Assembly: GCA_017412055.1 (NCBI GenBank)
Contig: JAFQOW010000041.1
Coordinates: 1-64,000, forward strand
Direction of reading: 5' to 3'
DNA length: 64,000 nucleotides
DNA from: Lachnospiraceae bacterium
GTDB lineage: Bacteria > Bacillota > Clostridia > Lachnospirales > Lachnospiraceae
Positions 33,087 through 42,835 of this stretch are shown one piece after another. The position numbers were made by a program, and so were the translations under genes. The notes under the pieces were generated by a model, which was given only the letters and a program-made list of their open reading frames with translations, was not told where the DNA came from and did not search any database. The first letter of the stretch is position 1. Every line of letters begins with the position of its first letter.

Positions 33087-33542
33087 ATGTTAATTAAAGA
33101 CGTTTTAGCACTTCTTACTGAGTATAATGCATCAAAAACTAATACCACTTTAGCAGGTCAGGGTGGTGAAAAAGCTACTGGTAAAAATTATGATAACATT
33201 ATTACCGGTAAAGCTAAGCCTTATAAAGGCAATGAATATGAAACTAAGTATGCACGTGTCTTTCCAGCACTTGCAGAAATTGTTAAGAAAGTTAAAACGC
33301 AGTCTTTAAAGGGAGATATTATGGTAACAGGTCCTGCATTGCAGGAATTAAATCAATTGTTAAAGGCATATAAACCTAAACCTACTCCCGAGGGTGATTT
33401 CTCTTTGCCATTTGGTGATAACGTAAGAATGAAGTATAAAAGTAATACAGTATTTGTTGGTTATCATGACCCTAATAAACCTACAGCTAACGCTCCTGCT
33501 CCTACGGCTGACCCTGCACCAGCCGCAGACATTACTAAATAA
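33087..33542 (+). CDS. hypothetical virion protein, late class
   Basis: This is a 151-residue protein (MLIKDVLALLTEYNASKTNT) with basic middle and a Pro/Ala-rich C-terminus (APAPTADPAPAADITK), a type of tail common in phage structural proteins. No family was recognised. Confidence 0.55.
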   Translation: MLIKDVLALLTEYNASKTNTTLAGQGGEKATGKNYDNIITGKAKPYKGNEYETKYARVFPALAEIVKKVKTQSLKGDIMVTGPALQELNQLLKAYKPKPTPEGDFSLPFGDNVRMKYKSNTVFVGYHDPNKPTANAPAPTADPAPAADITK

Positions 33543-33547
33543 TTTAC
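33536..33547 (+). promoter_or_regulatory. late promoter-like TAAATA box overlapping a stop codon
   Basis: TAAATA (33536-33541), 12 nt from the ATG at 33548, made by the last codons of the upstream gene. Confidence 0.55.
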
Positions 33548-35488
33548 ATGGCCGCTGAGTTATCTATTCCTGCTGATATATTTGAAGAAATGGCAGGAAT
33601 GAAGGAAATTACACCGCCGCCATCTCCTACTGGTGAGCAAAATGTAAATTCTGAACGTATAGTAACTCCTATAGATGAAGCACGTTTAAAAGTTGCTTCT
33701 CGTGCATTTTTTTCAAAAATAGAAAAAAAGTTTGTTAAGACACTCAATAAAGTTGCTAAAAAATTATTGTCTTACCAAAAGCAAGATGCACCGCCTAAAA
33801 TTAAGCGTCCTAAAAATATCTTAGTAAAAATTATTATTAATGAATCTCCTGCTGAAACTGAAGGTAGAGAGAATGCTAAGGATGCTAAGAAAAATGAAAG
33901 TATCTTAACAAAAGCATGGAAAGCCTTTAAATTTATTTTAAAAAAATTGCTTGGTTTTGTAGTTAAGCATTTGGTTAAGAAGGCAATCAAGATTATTATG
34001 GCTGCTATGAAAAAAATGTTAAAAGCAGTCAAAAAAGCAGTCAAGGTAGCATTTAGGGTCTTTAAACGAACTATTAAAAAGATAGCAAAATGGATTTTTA
34101 AAAGTGTTAAAGCACTAGTTAAAGTTATTTGGAAATTAGTAAAGAAATTATTTTTCAGAGGTAAAGCCTCGGCTAAACATTTCACTGGTGAGCCTAATAA
34201 TAAAGATATGGGTGACCCATCTTTAAGTCGAAAGAAAAATAAGATGGGATTAAAAATGAAGGGTATTAAGAAAAAAGAAAGCTTTATAATGAAAGCTCTT
34301 AAAAAGCTTTTTAAAAAAATTGTTAAACCCCTTCAAAAGTTAATCACTAAGGTCTTTAAGAAAATCATCATGAAAATTATTAAAACAATCGTGAAAATGA
34401 TTGTTAAGTTTATTGCCATGCAGGTAATTGGTTCGTTATTACCAGGTATTGGTAATGCAATTATGGGTGCAGCATCTATGGCTTTAATGGTGATGGATAT
34501 TATAGGCATCGTTAATTTCGTACAAGGCATTTCAAGAGATGTAACTGGTTTAGCAGATGAAGTAGAGCCAGATGCAGATGAAGGCGATGGGCCAGATGAT
34601 GATGGACCTGACTTTGATGAAATGAGTATGCAGGAAGTCCAAGCTTTTATGAAAAATTTAGAGCAACAGGGCCAGACTGCATCAGATGATTATTACGATG
34701 CTAAAGCACGATACTTAGAGCTATTAGCTGAGCAATATGAAAAAGAAGGTGATATAGAAGGTTTAGAGCTTATTGAGCAAGCTATGGAAACAGGTCGTGT
34801 ACCTACAGAAGGAGCACCTGAACATAATGGTCCTGAAGACCCTGACGCCATAAAGAAATTAGATATCAGCGCATTACAAAAAGAATTACAACGCAGAAAA
34901 GAAACCCAAGCTAAGAGAAAATACGAAAATAAACGTAAAAATGTATTTGATGAAAGTGAAATGAATATCCTCCTCAAAGGTGAAGAGGATGGAGGACCAA
35001 AGTGGATGTCTATTTGGCGTGAAATAATGTGGTTTACTAAACAGGGTATTTGGGATAGATACTGGGTAGAGCCTGAGAGATTTAATAAAATTTGTTATGA
35101 AGAATTAGGTTCTAATATAGTTCCTCGCAAATACACTTATACAAATGAACCTCAATGGTGGTATGAAACTAAAGAACAACGTGATGAACGTGTAGAAAAA
35201 GGAAGAAACAAAATTCTTAATGAGGAAAATTCTGAATATTCTGAAAAAGAAGAACTTAAAGACCAACTTAAATTTGACGAAGTTATAGATAAAGTAGACA
35301 AATATAAGTTTAATACAATGGAAGTTTCTTTCCAATATCGTAAAGAGAAAATTAATGAAATTAATGCTCAACGAACAAAGCATAATAAACTATTAGAAGC
35401 ATTAACAATTATTTTAGATAAAAGAGGTCTTAGTACCGCTAATATGCCTCATAGACCATATCTAATGTCAGTAGGTCCAACAAAGTAA
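33548..35488 (+). CDS. lysine-rich amphipathic tail protein
   Basis: This is a 646-residue protein with an extraordinary centre. From about residue 60 to 295 most positions alternate Lys with Ile, Val, Phe, Leu or Ala in a helical 3-4 pattern (AAMKKMLKAVKKAVKVAFRV, KKLFKKIVKPLQKLITKVF), like fused cationic amphipathic peptides. A Gly/Ala-rich hydrophobic stretch follows (MQVIGSLLPGIGNAIMGAAS), then an acidic segment (DEVEPDADEGDGPDDDGPDF) and a helical, charged C-terminus. Its place beside the tape-measure candidate suggests a tail-lumen protein, possibly released into the host envelope at infection. No known family was recognised. Confidence 0.6.
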   Translation: MAAELSIPADIFEEMAGMKEITPPPSPTGEQNVNSERIVTPIDEARLKVASRAFFSKIEKKFVKTLNKVAKKLLSYQKQDAPPKIKRPKNILVKIIINESPAETEGRENAKDAKKNESILTKAWKAFKFILKKLLGFVVKHLVKKAIKIIMAAMKKMLKAVKKAVKVAFRVFKRTIKKIAKWIFKSVKALVKVIWKLVKKLFFRGKASAKHFTGEPNNKDMGDPSLSRKKNKMGLKMKGIKKKESFIMKALKKLFKKIVKPLQKLITKVFKKIIMKIIKTIVKMIVKFIAMQVIGSLLPGIGNAIMGAASMALMVMDIIGIVNFVQGISRDVTGLADEVEPDADEGDGPDDDGPDFDEMSMQEVQAFMKNLEQQGQTASDDYYDAKARYLELLAEQYEKEGDIEGLELIEQAMETGRVPTEGAPEHNGPEDPDAIKKLDISALQKELQRRKETQAKRKYENKRKNVFDESEMNILLKGEEDGGPKWMSIWREIMWFTKQGIWDRYWVEPERFNKICYEELGSNIVPRKYTYTNEPQWWYETKEQRDERVEKGRNKILNEENSEYSEKEELKDQLKFDEVIDKVDKYKFNTMEVSFQYRKEKINEINAQRTKHNKLLEALTIILDKRGLSTANMPHRPYLMSVGPTK

Positions 35489-35490
35489 AT

Positions 35491-35502
35491 TAAATAATAT
35501 CA
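35491..35502 (+). promoter_or_regulatory. late promoter-like TAAATA box
   Basis: TAAATA (35491-35496), 12 nt from the ATG at 35503. Confidence 0.55.
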
Positions 35503-37413
35503 ATGGCTGAGGAAAGACTTTCAGATGAAGTATTAAATGCTTTGGTAGAAAATACCAAAGTAATAGAAGCTAATAACCGTGTCTTAGAAGCACAGGGAGA
35601 AAAAACTGAAAAGAAAGATAAAAAAGAAGCTAATGTTATAGCTGAGCCGAAAGTCAACTCTAGCTTAACTGGTGATGAAAAAGCCCGATATGCAAATATT
35701 GGTAAAGAGATGTTTGCTCCGGTTTTAAGTTCATTAGAAAAACTTATTAAGCGTGAAAAGAAAAAGAATGAAATGCTTATTAAGGATGATGCAGCTACTG
35801 TAGAAGATAACCTTAAAATTCAGTATGAAACTAAACCTGACCCACAAGCTGAAGGAGGAGGTTCATCATGGTTAACTGTATTATTAGGTATATTAGCAGT
35901 TGCAGGTGTAGCTATAGCATTATTTCATGATAAAATTGGCGAATTTTTTGGTAAAATTTGGGATTGGGTAACAGAGATGTTTTCATCTATTGCTAATTTC
36001 TTTAGTACTGAAAACGGAAGCTCACCAATTTCGAAAATTCTTAAAATTTGTGGAGATGCTCTTGGCGCATTGTGGAGTTTTGTTAAGCCAATCTTTAAAA
36101 AGATGGGTGAATTTGGTAAAACAATTTGGGATGGTATTAAAGCTGGTTGGGATAAGTTTATTACCGGCCCTGATGGTATCTTAAACTTTGGTGTTAAAGT
36201 AGTTAAAGGTATTATTAGTTTTGCAAGTAATGCTATTTCTTGGATTGGTAATGCCATTAAATCTGCTGTTATGGGCCCGATTAACATGATTTTCGGTGGT
36301 GCTGAAGATGACGGTAAAGCAGCTGGTGAAGAAGCTGCTCAAGACGTTAAAGCCAGTGTTAATCAAGAAGCGACAGATGCAGCAGCCAGACAAAAAGCTA
36401 TTACGGATGATGTTCTATTCAATGCAGAAAAGGCAGATGCTGCTATTATAGAAACTGCTCAGGCAAACAGAGATGCAGCATTACAGAGAGCTAAAGAACA
36501 AGGTTTAGAGGTCAAAGATGGTAGAGTCACCGATGAGTCTCTTAAAGAGCATGCAGCTAAAGCTGGTTTGGATGCCTTTATGAAAGCCAATGGCATTGAT
36601 AAAGTAGATTCTGAGGAATATGAAAAATATAAAAATGAGTTCATGAAGTTTGTCGAGCTTAAAGATGGTGAAGCTAAGATTAATATGGAAGGGCTTAAAA
36701 ACCATCTCAATAAAATAGCTGATGATGAATCATCAATATGGACAATCGAATCAGATTTTATTGATGGTCTTCAGAATATGACAACTGACCAGATAAACTC
36801 TATTAATGGTAGTGTTACAGGTGCTCTTCAAGAAGGTTTACAAGTTACTGCTGATATGAAAGCGGCTGAAAACCTTGAAAATATGACGGAAGAAGAACGT
36901 TTTGAAGCGCGTCTTCGTCAAGCCATGAATAGTGGTGAATCTGCTGAGTTCCGTTTCATGGAAGGCCGTAAAATGATTTTAGAATCTGCTGAGCTTATTA
37001 AATCTACATTTGGTAACTATGATGAAAATATCAGAAAAAACTTTACTTCTACATGGGCCAGCTTCATGAAGGACTTTTTGGATAAGATTCAAATTATTAT
37101 CAATACTTCTACACCTCAGGATAATAGTACGAATAATTATCAAATTACGCCATTGCATAAAGAAACATTTACAACAATGGCCAATCAATTAGTATCATTG
37201 GCACAGGCCTCACTTGATGTAGTTACTAAACAAAATAACATTTTAGGTGAAATTTGTTTACTCTTGGCTAATCCACCTGCACCTCCTGCAGCTGCTACTC
37301 CTATTATTGCAGATAATGCAATGGATAAATTAGATGAAGGAGCTAACTATGTAGCCAAATCAGCTAAATCATTGATAGCAAACTTGGCAGATGCTGTAAC
37401 ATTTTGGGATTAA
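35503..37413 (+). CDS. tape-measure candidate (gp29-like role)
   Basis: This is a 636-residue protein of a size and position like T4 gp29 (590). It has an N-terminal charged helix, a hydrophobic segment at about residues 124-143 (WLTVLLGILAVAGVAIALFH), repeated aromatic/Gly modules (GKIWDWVTEMFSSIANFF) and long Ala/Glu/Lys helices. Such a mix of membrane-like segments and long helices is typical of tape-measure proteins that set tail length and enter the host membrane. Family assignment is by architecture and context. Confidence 0.55.
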   Translation: MAEERLSDEVLNALVENTKVIEANNRVLEAQGEKTEKKDKKEANVIAEPKVNSSLTGDEKARYANIGKEMFAPVLSSLEKLIKREKKKNEMLIKDDAATVEDNLKIQYETKPDPQAEGGGSSWLTVLLGILAVAGVAIALFHDKIGEFFGKIWDWVTEMFSSIANFFSTENGSSPISKILKICGDALGALWSFVKPIFKKMGEFGKTIWDGIKAGWDKFITGPDGILNFGVKVVKGIISFASNAISWIGNAIKSAVMGPINMIFGGAEDDGKAAGEEAAQDVKASVNQEATDAAARQKAITDDVLFNAEKADAAIIETAQANRDAALQRAKEQGLEVKDGRVTDESLKEHAAKAGLDAFMKANGIDKVDSEEYEKYKNEFMKFVELKDGEAKINMEGLKNHLNKIADDESSIWTIESDFIDGLQNMTTDQINSINGSVTGALQEGLQVTADMKAAENLENMTEEERFEARLRQAMNSGESAEFRFMEGRKMILESAELIKSTFGNYDENIRKNFTSTWASFMKDFLDKIQIIINTSTPQDNSTNNYQITPLHKETFTTMANQLVSLAQASLDVVTKQNNILGEICLLLANPPAPPAAATPIIADNAMDKLDEGANYVAKSAKSLIANLADAVTFWD

Positions 37414-37426
37414 TAAATAATACTAT
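37414..37426 (+). promoter_or_regulatory. late promoter-like TAAATA box
   Basis: TAAATA (37414-37419), 13 nt from the ATG at 37427. Confidence 0.5.
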
Positions 37427-38707
37427 ATGTCATCTAACGGTCTTAGTGATGCTTTAAAAGCTGAACAAAAACGAGTATTAGGAATTTCATTTACTAGCGG
37501 AGGAGATGGCGGAACTATTGATATAGTAAGCAAATACCCTTGGATTGCAGATGAAACTGTTAGCAGTGGTTCCAGTGATACATCGTCTGATGGTACATCA
37601 TTTCAAAAACGTAATAATGTGCCTTTCTGTTACGCAATAGAACGTGTTTCAGCAGTAAATGCATCAATAGCCAATATCGCTAACATGGTTAATACATTGG
37701 GCGACCAGCTGAGTAAAGGTGCAGATACTGCTAAATCTACGTCAACAACACTTTTTGGTGAAAAAGTTGGTAATGCTGTTGGAGAAGTAGGTTCAACAGT
37801 AGTAAATGGGGTAAAGGACATTTTTGACCAACTTAAATCAAAATTTAAATTTGATGAGTTACTTAAAGGAAATAATATGAATAGTCAAATGTTCGGTCCT
37901 TATCAGTACCTTTATATCACTAAAGCAACTGGTAAAAAATTCGTATTCCCTTTGGCAACTAATGACTCTTCATTCTCTACTGTTAAAAATAAGTGGGGTG
38001 CAATGAAAAAATTACCAGGCTTTTTAGGTAACCTTGTTGGTACTGGTATTGAAAAGCTTAAGACATTTTCAGCTTCTTTAAACATACTCAATAACCTGGA
38101 TTCCTTTGTCTCAGGTAAAGGTGACAGTGATATGGGTAATGTTGATGAAACCCCAAAAACTTACACATACCCGACTGATGGTGATGCGTTAAATGTTGCT
38201 TTTACATTATATAATACCACTCGCTTAAATGCATGGAAAGATAATTACAGATTCTTGTTATTGTTTGTATTACGCAACTTACCAATGCGTATAGATGCGT
38301 TCACCTTCACTCCTCCTGTATTGTATGATATTATTCAGCCAGGTGTTAAAAGATTACCGGTTTGTTGTGCTGAAAATATCAAAATTGTGCCAAAGGGCAT
38401 GGTCCGCACATTAACATGTGAAAACTTTATTAAAGGCAGTGGTACTATAACAGTAAATGTTCCTGAAGCTTGGGAAGTTAATATTACTTTTAAGAGCCTT
38501 ATTGGTACTAGTGCTAATATGATTCTTTCTGAGTTAACAGGTTCATTAAATGTATCAACTTCTAAAACAGAAGCTGCACCTGCTACTCCACCTGCTGACT
38601 CAACAGCTGAAACATCTCCAACTACTTCTGAAACTCAAGAAGTTCAGCAAAATGAGCCATTACCTATACCTAATACTTCACCTCAATCTCCACCTCAATT
38701 AGGATAA
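37427..38707 (+). CDS. baseplate-tail tube junction protein (gp48/gp54-like)
   Basis: This is a 426-residue protein. Residues 150-395 contain tube-fold-like strands (KTYTYPTDGDALNVAFTLYN, FLLLFVLRNLPMRIDAFTF) and a closing TITVNVPEAWEVNITFKSLI. The C-terminal 40 residues are Pro/Thr/Ser-rich. In T4, gp48 and gp54 cap the hub and start the tube, and lie next to gp27-gp29-gp53 functions as here. Which of the two it replaces cannot be said. Confidence 0.55.
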   Translation: MSSNGLSDALKAEQKRVLGISFTSGGDGGTIDIVSKYPWIADETVSSGSSDTSSDGTSFQKRNNVPFCYAIERVSAVNASIANIANMVNTLGDQLSKGADTAKSTSTTLFGEKVGNAVGEVGSTVVNGVKDIFDQLKSKFKFDELLKGNNMNSQMFGPYQYLYITKATGKKFVFPLATNDSSFSTVKNKWGAMKKLPGFLGNLVGTGIEKLKTFSASLNILNNLDSFVSGKGDSDMGNVDETPKTYTYPTDGDALNVAFTLYNTTRLNAWKDNYRFLLLFVLRNLPMRIDAFTFTPPVLYDIIQPGVKRLPVCCAENIKIVPKGMVRTLTCENFIKGSGTITVNVPEAWEVNITFKSLIGTSANMILSELTGSLNVSTSKTEAAPATPPADSTAETSPTTSETQEVQQNEPLPIPNTSPQSPPQLG

Positions 38708-38708
38708 T

Positions 38709-39011
38709 ATGGATTACTCTACAATTTTCAGACGATATAATACTACGGAAAATTTACCGTTTTTGCTTTTAAATAAACGAGTAGAATTTCCTACTGATAG
38801 AACTCTCCATATATATGGAACAAGATTAGTTGATGGTAATACACCATGGACTACTATGAGTTATAAAATATACGGAACTATAGATTATTGGTGGATACTC
38901 TGCTCATTAAACCCAAGCTCTGTATTTTATGCTAATGATAGTGATGTTATATATTACATAAAACCGGAGTATCTTGATGTAATTCTTAATTCAATATCTA
39001 GCAATATATAA
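38709..39011 (+). CDS. baseplate wedge protein, gp53-like
   Basis: This is a 100-residue protein. The central part (WTTMSYKIYGTIDYWWILCS, then YYIKPEYLDVIL) matches the LysM-like core of gp53 (AIYGNPQLYWVLLM in T4). Shorter than T4 gp53 (196), so it is a minimal version. It joins wedges together around the hub. It starts 1 nt after the junction protein and shares its last base with the next gene. Confidence 0.7.
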   Translation: MDYSTIFRRYNTTENLPFLLLNKRVEFPTDRTLHIYGTRLVDGNTPWTTMSYKIYGTIDYWWILCSLNPSSVFYANDSDVIYYIKPEYLDVILNSISSNI

Positions 39012-41020
39012 TGGCAAACCCACAAGAAACATTAGCAAATGCAGGTGCTAATACGCAATCAGCAGTAGTTCAAGGTGCAGTGCAACCTACTACGGCGGTT
39101 CCCTCCATCGTCGATGCTCTTAATTCAACACCAGACCCCTCTGTAGCAAATTCTGTACCAAGTGCTGGCATCAGCTCTATATCAGATGAGGTTATTAATA
39201 GCCTAGTTAACAACACTACTACTGCAGCAAATTCTAGTTCTGCACCCGATAGCTCAGCAAGCCAAGAAGGTACCGATATATTTGAACACATGGCGACATT
39301 ATCGAATTTTGCTAATATTGAATATACTAAGTTCGATGATGGTGGTAACCGTAAAATTGAATGTATCTTTGTTGATAAAATAAAGATGGATAAAGAGTCA
39401 GCAATATACTGCACTTACGGTAAAGCAATTAAAAGTATAGTTATAAATCAAACTGTTACTAATTATGGTTACACAGCCTCAATGATCATTAATGACAGTA
39501 ACGGATTTATACAAAGTATAGTAAATCACCAGTCTAATTTCTATTGTGTTTTGAATATAATGGAAATATTTTCAGAAGCTGATGATATTTTAGGTGAATC
39601 TGGAGCTGCCAGAGTTGAATCTGGGATTATGCCTGCTCCATATATTTTTGAAATTGAAGATGTTACATCTAAATCACCTGACGGTGCCAAAGAAAAGGTT
39701 TATAGCTTTAAATTAATAGATTTAGTTTCTGCAACTCTTAAAAAGGTTTCTTATGGTAATTTGCTTATATGGAATCCTGCTTTCATGCAATCTGCTAATT
39801 TCATAGACCTTTATAAGACAATAATTGATTTTGCTGCTGAAATTATATCATTTGCACATAATAAAAAATATTTTTACTCAAATCATTTATTCTTTACAGA
39901 TGATATAACTGATAGCTTTAATGATTTAATTAAAAATGTAATCCTAAAGGACTTACCAATATCAATGTCCTGTTATGAGTTATTAGATTATATCTATAAA
40001 CATGCTGCTAGAGAAATTGAACCACCTAAACAATTTGAAGGTGAAACAGTTGGTAATGTTCTAATTCCAGTTTTACTTCAAGAAGAAAATGAAGATATAA
40101 GTAGTGCTTATAGAAATTACTTTAAACGAGATACTGATAAAAAACTCGTAATGCCAATTTCATATTCTGGTAAATCTTCAATTACCGGTAATATGGTAAA
40201 AAGAGGGTTATTTGCAAAATGTATATTAATGCCATTTGAATTAGCATTTAATTCAGATAAGTGCATGATTTATGAAAATATTAACCCTATACAAGACGAA
40301 AATGGTGCATTAACAGAGCGAGAGACTTATTTCGAAGCTATAAATGGTATAACAGTATGTCCTATTAGTGAAAGCGTTGATTTACCTCCTTCTAACTTTG
40401 TAGTTGGTTTAGGTTGGAAAAACTTATCTCTCATGGCTGATACACCATCTGGTGGTAGCAATATGCTTATCTATTTTAACTGGATTTATGAATTTTATAA
40501 AGCAGCATTTCTTAATGATAAAGCCAGTGCCATTAAAGGTAAATTAGGTAAAAATTTATATCCTTCTGTGGACCCTCACTTCCATAAAATGGAAAGTGCC
40601 GGATTGTTAGAGGGAGATAAAGAAAAATTTGCAAAAATTAATTCCAATACGATTGTATTAAAATCTACTGATACTGTTAAAGAAGCATTATATCATGTAG
40701 GTAGAGCTTTAAAATCATTTATCTTTTTAAATGCCCTATTTGGTTTTAAAGTAAAGGGTAATATATACAGACATCCAGGTGAGATTATTAAAATAACTAA
40801 TGCTTTTAATAGTGAAGAAGCTGATAGTGCAGTATCATCAGTAGGTGGTGCCGAAGGTGCATTAGCAGGTTTCTCTTTAGCTTATATTACAAGTGTTGCA
40901 CATATATTCAATGGTAACAAATTCCAAGATAGCATCTATGCTTCAAGAATATGTTCAGTTGATACAGTTCAAGCCGCTGCATCGCCTTCGATAGAAGGTT
41001 CAACCGGTGATGCAGTTTAA
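39011..41020 (+). CDS. baseplate hub protein (gp27-like)
   Basis: This is a 669-residue protein. Residues 1-90 are Ala/Ser/Thr-rich and probably flexible. From residue 95 on the order of beta domains agrees with a gp27/gpD-type hub: YTKFDDGGNRKIECIFVDK, ASMIINDSNGFIQSIVNH, FEIEDVTSKSPDG, and a C-terminal IYRHPGEIIKITNAF with SVAHIFNGNKFQDSIYASRI. The hub trimer would bind the spike parts encoded just downstream on the other strand. Confidence 0.6.
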   Translation: MANPQETLANAGANTQSAVVQGAVQPTTAVPSIVDALNSTPDPSVANSVPSAGISSISDEVINSLVNNTTTAANSSSAPDSSASQEGTDIFEHMATLSNFANIEYTKFDDGGNRKIECIFVDKIKMDKESAIYCTYGKAIKSIVINQTVTNYGYTASMIINDSNGFIQSIVNHQSNFYCVLNIMEIFSEADDILGESGAARVESGIMPAPYIFEIEDVTSKSPDGAKEKVYSFKLIDLVSATLKKVSYGNLLIWNPAFMQSANFIDLYKTIIDFAAEIISFAHNKKYFYSNHLFFTDDITDSFNDLIKNVILKDLPISMSCYELLDYIYKHAAREIEPPKQFEGETVGNVLIPVLLQEENEDISSAYRNYFKRDTDKKLVMPISYSGKSSITGNMVKRGLFAKCILMPFELAFNSDKCMIYENINPIQDENGALTERETYFEAINGITVCPISESVDLPPSNFVVGLGWKNLSLMADTPSGGSNMLIYFNWIYEFYKAAFLNDKASAIKGKLGKNLYPSVDPHFHKMESAGLLEGDKEKFAKINSNTIVLKSTDTVKEALYHVGRALKSFIFLNALFGFKVKGNIYRHPGEIIKITNAFNSEEADSAVSSVGGAEGALAGFSLAYITSVAHIFNGNKFQDSIYASRICSVDTVQAAASPSIEGSTGDAV

Positions 41021-41976
41021 AACATTCCACCAAAAAGTGAGGACATACAATCAGTAAATGCATTGGTAACACGTTTTTGAACTTTACCCATTACTGCAGA
41101 CATGCTTCCTCCAAAACTCTCAGGTTGTTTAGCAGGAACAGCTTCATTGCCTCCAGTAGCAGCAGATTCAGCCCATACTTCATCCTGTGATTGAGCAAAT
41201 GTACAAGCAGCATGCTTATATGTGTGTTTATGTGGAAGAATACGACCTACACTTCGTGTTGTAGTAAGCGGGTCTAAAGTAAATTGCATATATACTGTTG
41301 GCATATGTGACATTGCCGGACCACCATCCGTTGTAACAGGAGGAGTTGTAGATATAAGTTGAGCAGTACCCGTTAGGATAGTAGGGGTATTAAAATATAC
41401 AGGAAGAATAGGACTCATAGAAGTATCCATAATCTGTTGAGGTGCAGTCATATGATTAATAAACAATTCACCGTTAACAAATGCACCACCTTGAACTACC
41501 AAATTTTTAGCCATTTTAACTGAGTTAACAAAAGTGGTATTATCACTTTCAACATAAAACTCAGGACCTTTAATAACTACGATTTCGCTGCTAACTACTT
41601 TAACAACATTTGAAATAATGCTAGCACATTCACTGGCAACAATATTTGCAAGTCCGCCCGCGGCCATAAGATTAATGTTACCACCCGAATTAAGGCTGAT
41701 ACCACCACCTGCAGCATCAATACTAAATTTATTCATGGCAACCATTGAATATGTACCGCCATGATGGTCACCTGAATTATCTACTGCTTCACATTCAGTG
41801 TAAGTTAAAGTAGATTCCATTGTACCTTGAGTTGGTGAAGTAGATACTACTTTGCGTTCACGACCGGCTCCATCCTTACGGCAGGACGGGAATACATTTG
41901 GGTTAGAACCTACTATAGTAACTTTATCATCAATTGCTTGTGTCATATCGACACCGCTATCACCACGTGCTTTCAT
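41017..41976 (-). CDS. baseplate spike, beta-helix part (gp5 C-terminal-like)
   Basis: This is a 319-residue protein. Residues 80-160 show short regular strands (MNKFSIDAAGGGISLNSGGN, INLMAAGG, VVKVVSSEIVVIKGPEFYVE) like the triple-stranded beta-helix of T4 gp5 or VgrG. The C-terminal part carries His (LPHKHTYKHAACTF) that may bind metal at a tip. The OB domain and cell-wall enzyme of T4 gp5 are missing from it and are found in separate genes nearby. Confidence 0.6.
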   Translation of the reverse strand: MKARGDSGVDMTQAIDDKVTIVGSNPNVFPSCRKDGAGRERKVVSTSPTQGTMESTLTYTECEAVDNSGDHHGGTYSMVAMNKFSIDAAGGGISLNSGGNINLMAAGGLANIVASECASIISNVVKVVSSEIVVIKGPEFYVESDNTTFVNSVKMAKNLVVQGGAFVNGELFINHMTAPQQIMDTSMSPILPVYFNTPTILTGTAQLISTTPPVTTDGGPAMSHMPTVYMQFTLDPLTTTRSVGRILPHKHTYKHAACTFAQSQDEVWAESAATGGNEAVPAKQPESFGGSMSAVMGKVQKRVTNAFTDCMSSLFGGMF

Positions 41977-41979
41977 ATA

Positions 41980-42834
41980 TTAACAATTTTGTTTTTCTAA
42001 TTCCATTATTTTAGGCGTTAACTCTGCTGCCTTTTGCTCATACTCATCTTTATTATAAGTGCTCTTTTTATCTTTACTTTCACTTGCAGGATTAGCAAAT
42101 AATACACTAAAATCACCTTCTGAAAGTGCCTTTTTAATATTTTCTTTAGTTGGGCACTCAGGTAATTTATCATACATCAATTCAGTTTGCTTTTGCACTT
42201 TTTCTAACTCATTTTTTGCAACTAACCCGGCTTTCTTAATTTGAGCGGCAGAAGCCATTTTGCTAAACTTTTTAGAGTAACTAGAAATTTCATTAGCTAC
42301 ATCTGATGCCATAGCTAAAAACAAATTACCACCGTTAGAACTTAATGGCTCATCATCTCCATCTGCAACATCATCCTTAACATCTACTATTGCATCAAGT
42401 ACCTTTGATGGAATACCTACTAAGGTTTTAAGTACACTGCCGGTTGTATCATTTCTATTATCATTAAAACCTGAACGAGCGGCAACTAACTCAGCTTTTA
42501 ACTTGTCAGCATCTTGATGTAATTTATTATTAACTACTGCAGGATTACCAATCATTCGTGCTCTGGAACCAAAAGCACCTTCATTTAGCTCATTAGTATA
42601 AATGGAATCATTACCTGATGTTTCAGACATATTATTGCCACGGTTAACTCCCACATTATCAGTCTGAACCACTGATTTAGTTACGTTATCTGATACAACT
42701 GTAGTATTACCGTTACTATTAGATGTCTGTTGAACATTATAATGTCCGCTATTTGGTCCATTTGAACGTGTGGTAACAGTTGTTGTTACCCCGTTACCAT
42801 TATAAGATTGCTGTGTATTTGTACCTCCTGCCAT
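41980..42834 (-). CDS. hypothetical spike-region protein
   Basis: This is a 284-residue protein. The first 80 residues are Asn/Thr/Ser/Gly-rich low complexity (NGNGVTTTVTTRSNGPNSG), the rest is helical with Lys/Glu (KKAGLVAKNELEKVQKQTEL). It lies between the two gp5-like parts in an operon with 1-3 nt gaps, so it may link them in the spike. No family was recognised. Confidence 0.55.
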   Translation of the reverse strand: MAGGTNTQQSYNGNGVTTTVTTRSNGPNSGHYNVQQTSNSNGNTTVVSDNVTKSVVQTDNVGVNRGNNMSETSGNDSIYTNELNEGAFGSRARMIGNPAVVNNKLHQDADKLKAELVAARSGFNDNRNDTTGSVLKTLVGIPSKVLDAIVDVKDDVADGDDEPLSSNGGNLFLAMASDVANEISSYSKKFSKMASAAQIKKAGLVAKNELEKVQKQTELMYDKLPECPTKENIKKALSEGDFSVLFANPASESKDKKSTYNKDEYEQKAAELTPKIMELEKQNC

Positions 42835-42835
42835 A

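Noticed and set aside
33700-34400. Minus-strand open frames (33772-34185, 34333-34530) opposite the lysine-rich gene
   Set aside because: They are shadows created by the biased Lys/hydrophobic codons of the plus-strand gene.
35800-35870. GGAGGAGG followed by ATG at about 35855-35870 as a Shine-Dalgarno start
   Set aside because: It lies inside the tape-measure candidate and encodes Glu-Gly-Gly-Gly; genes in this window do not use Shine-Dalgarno sequences.
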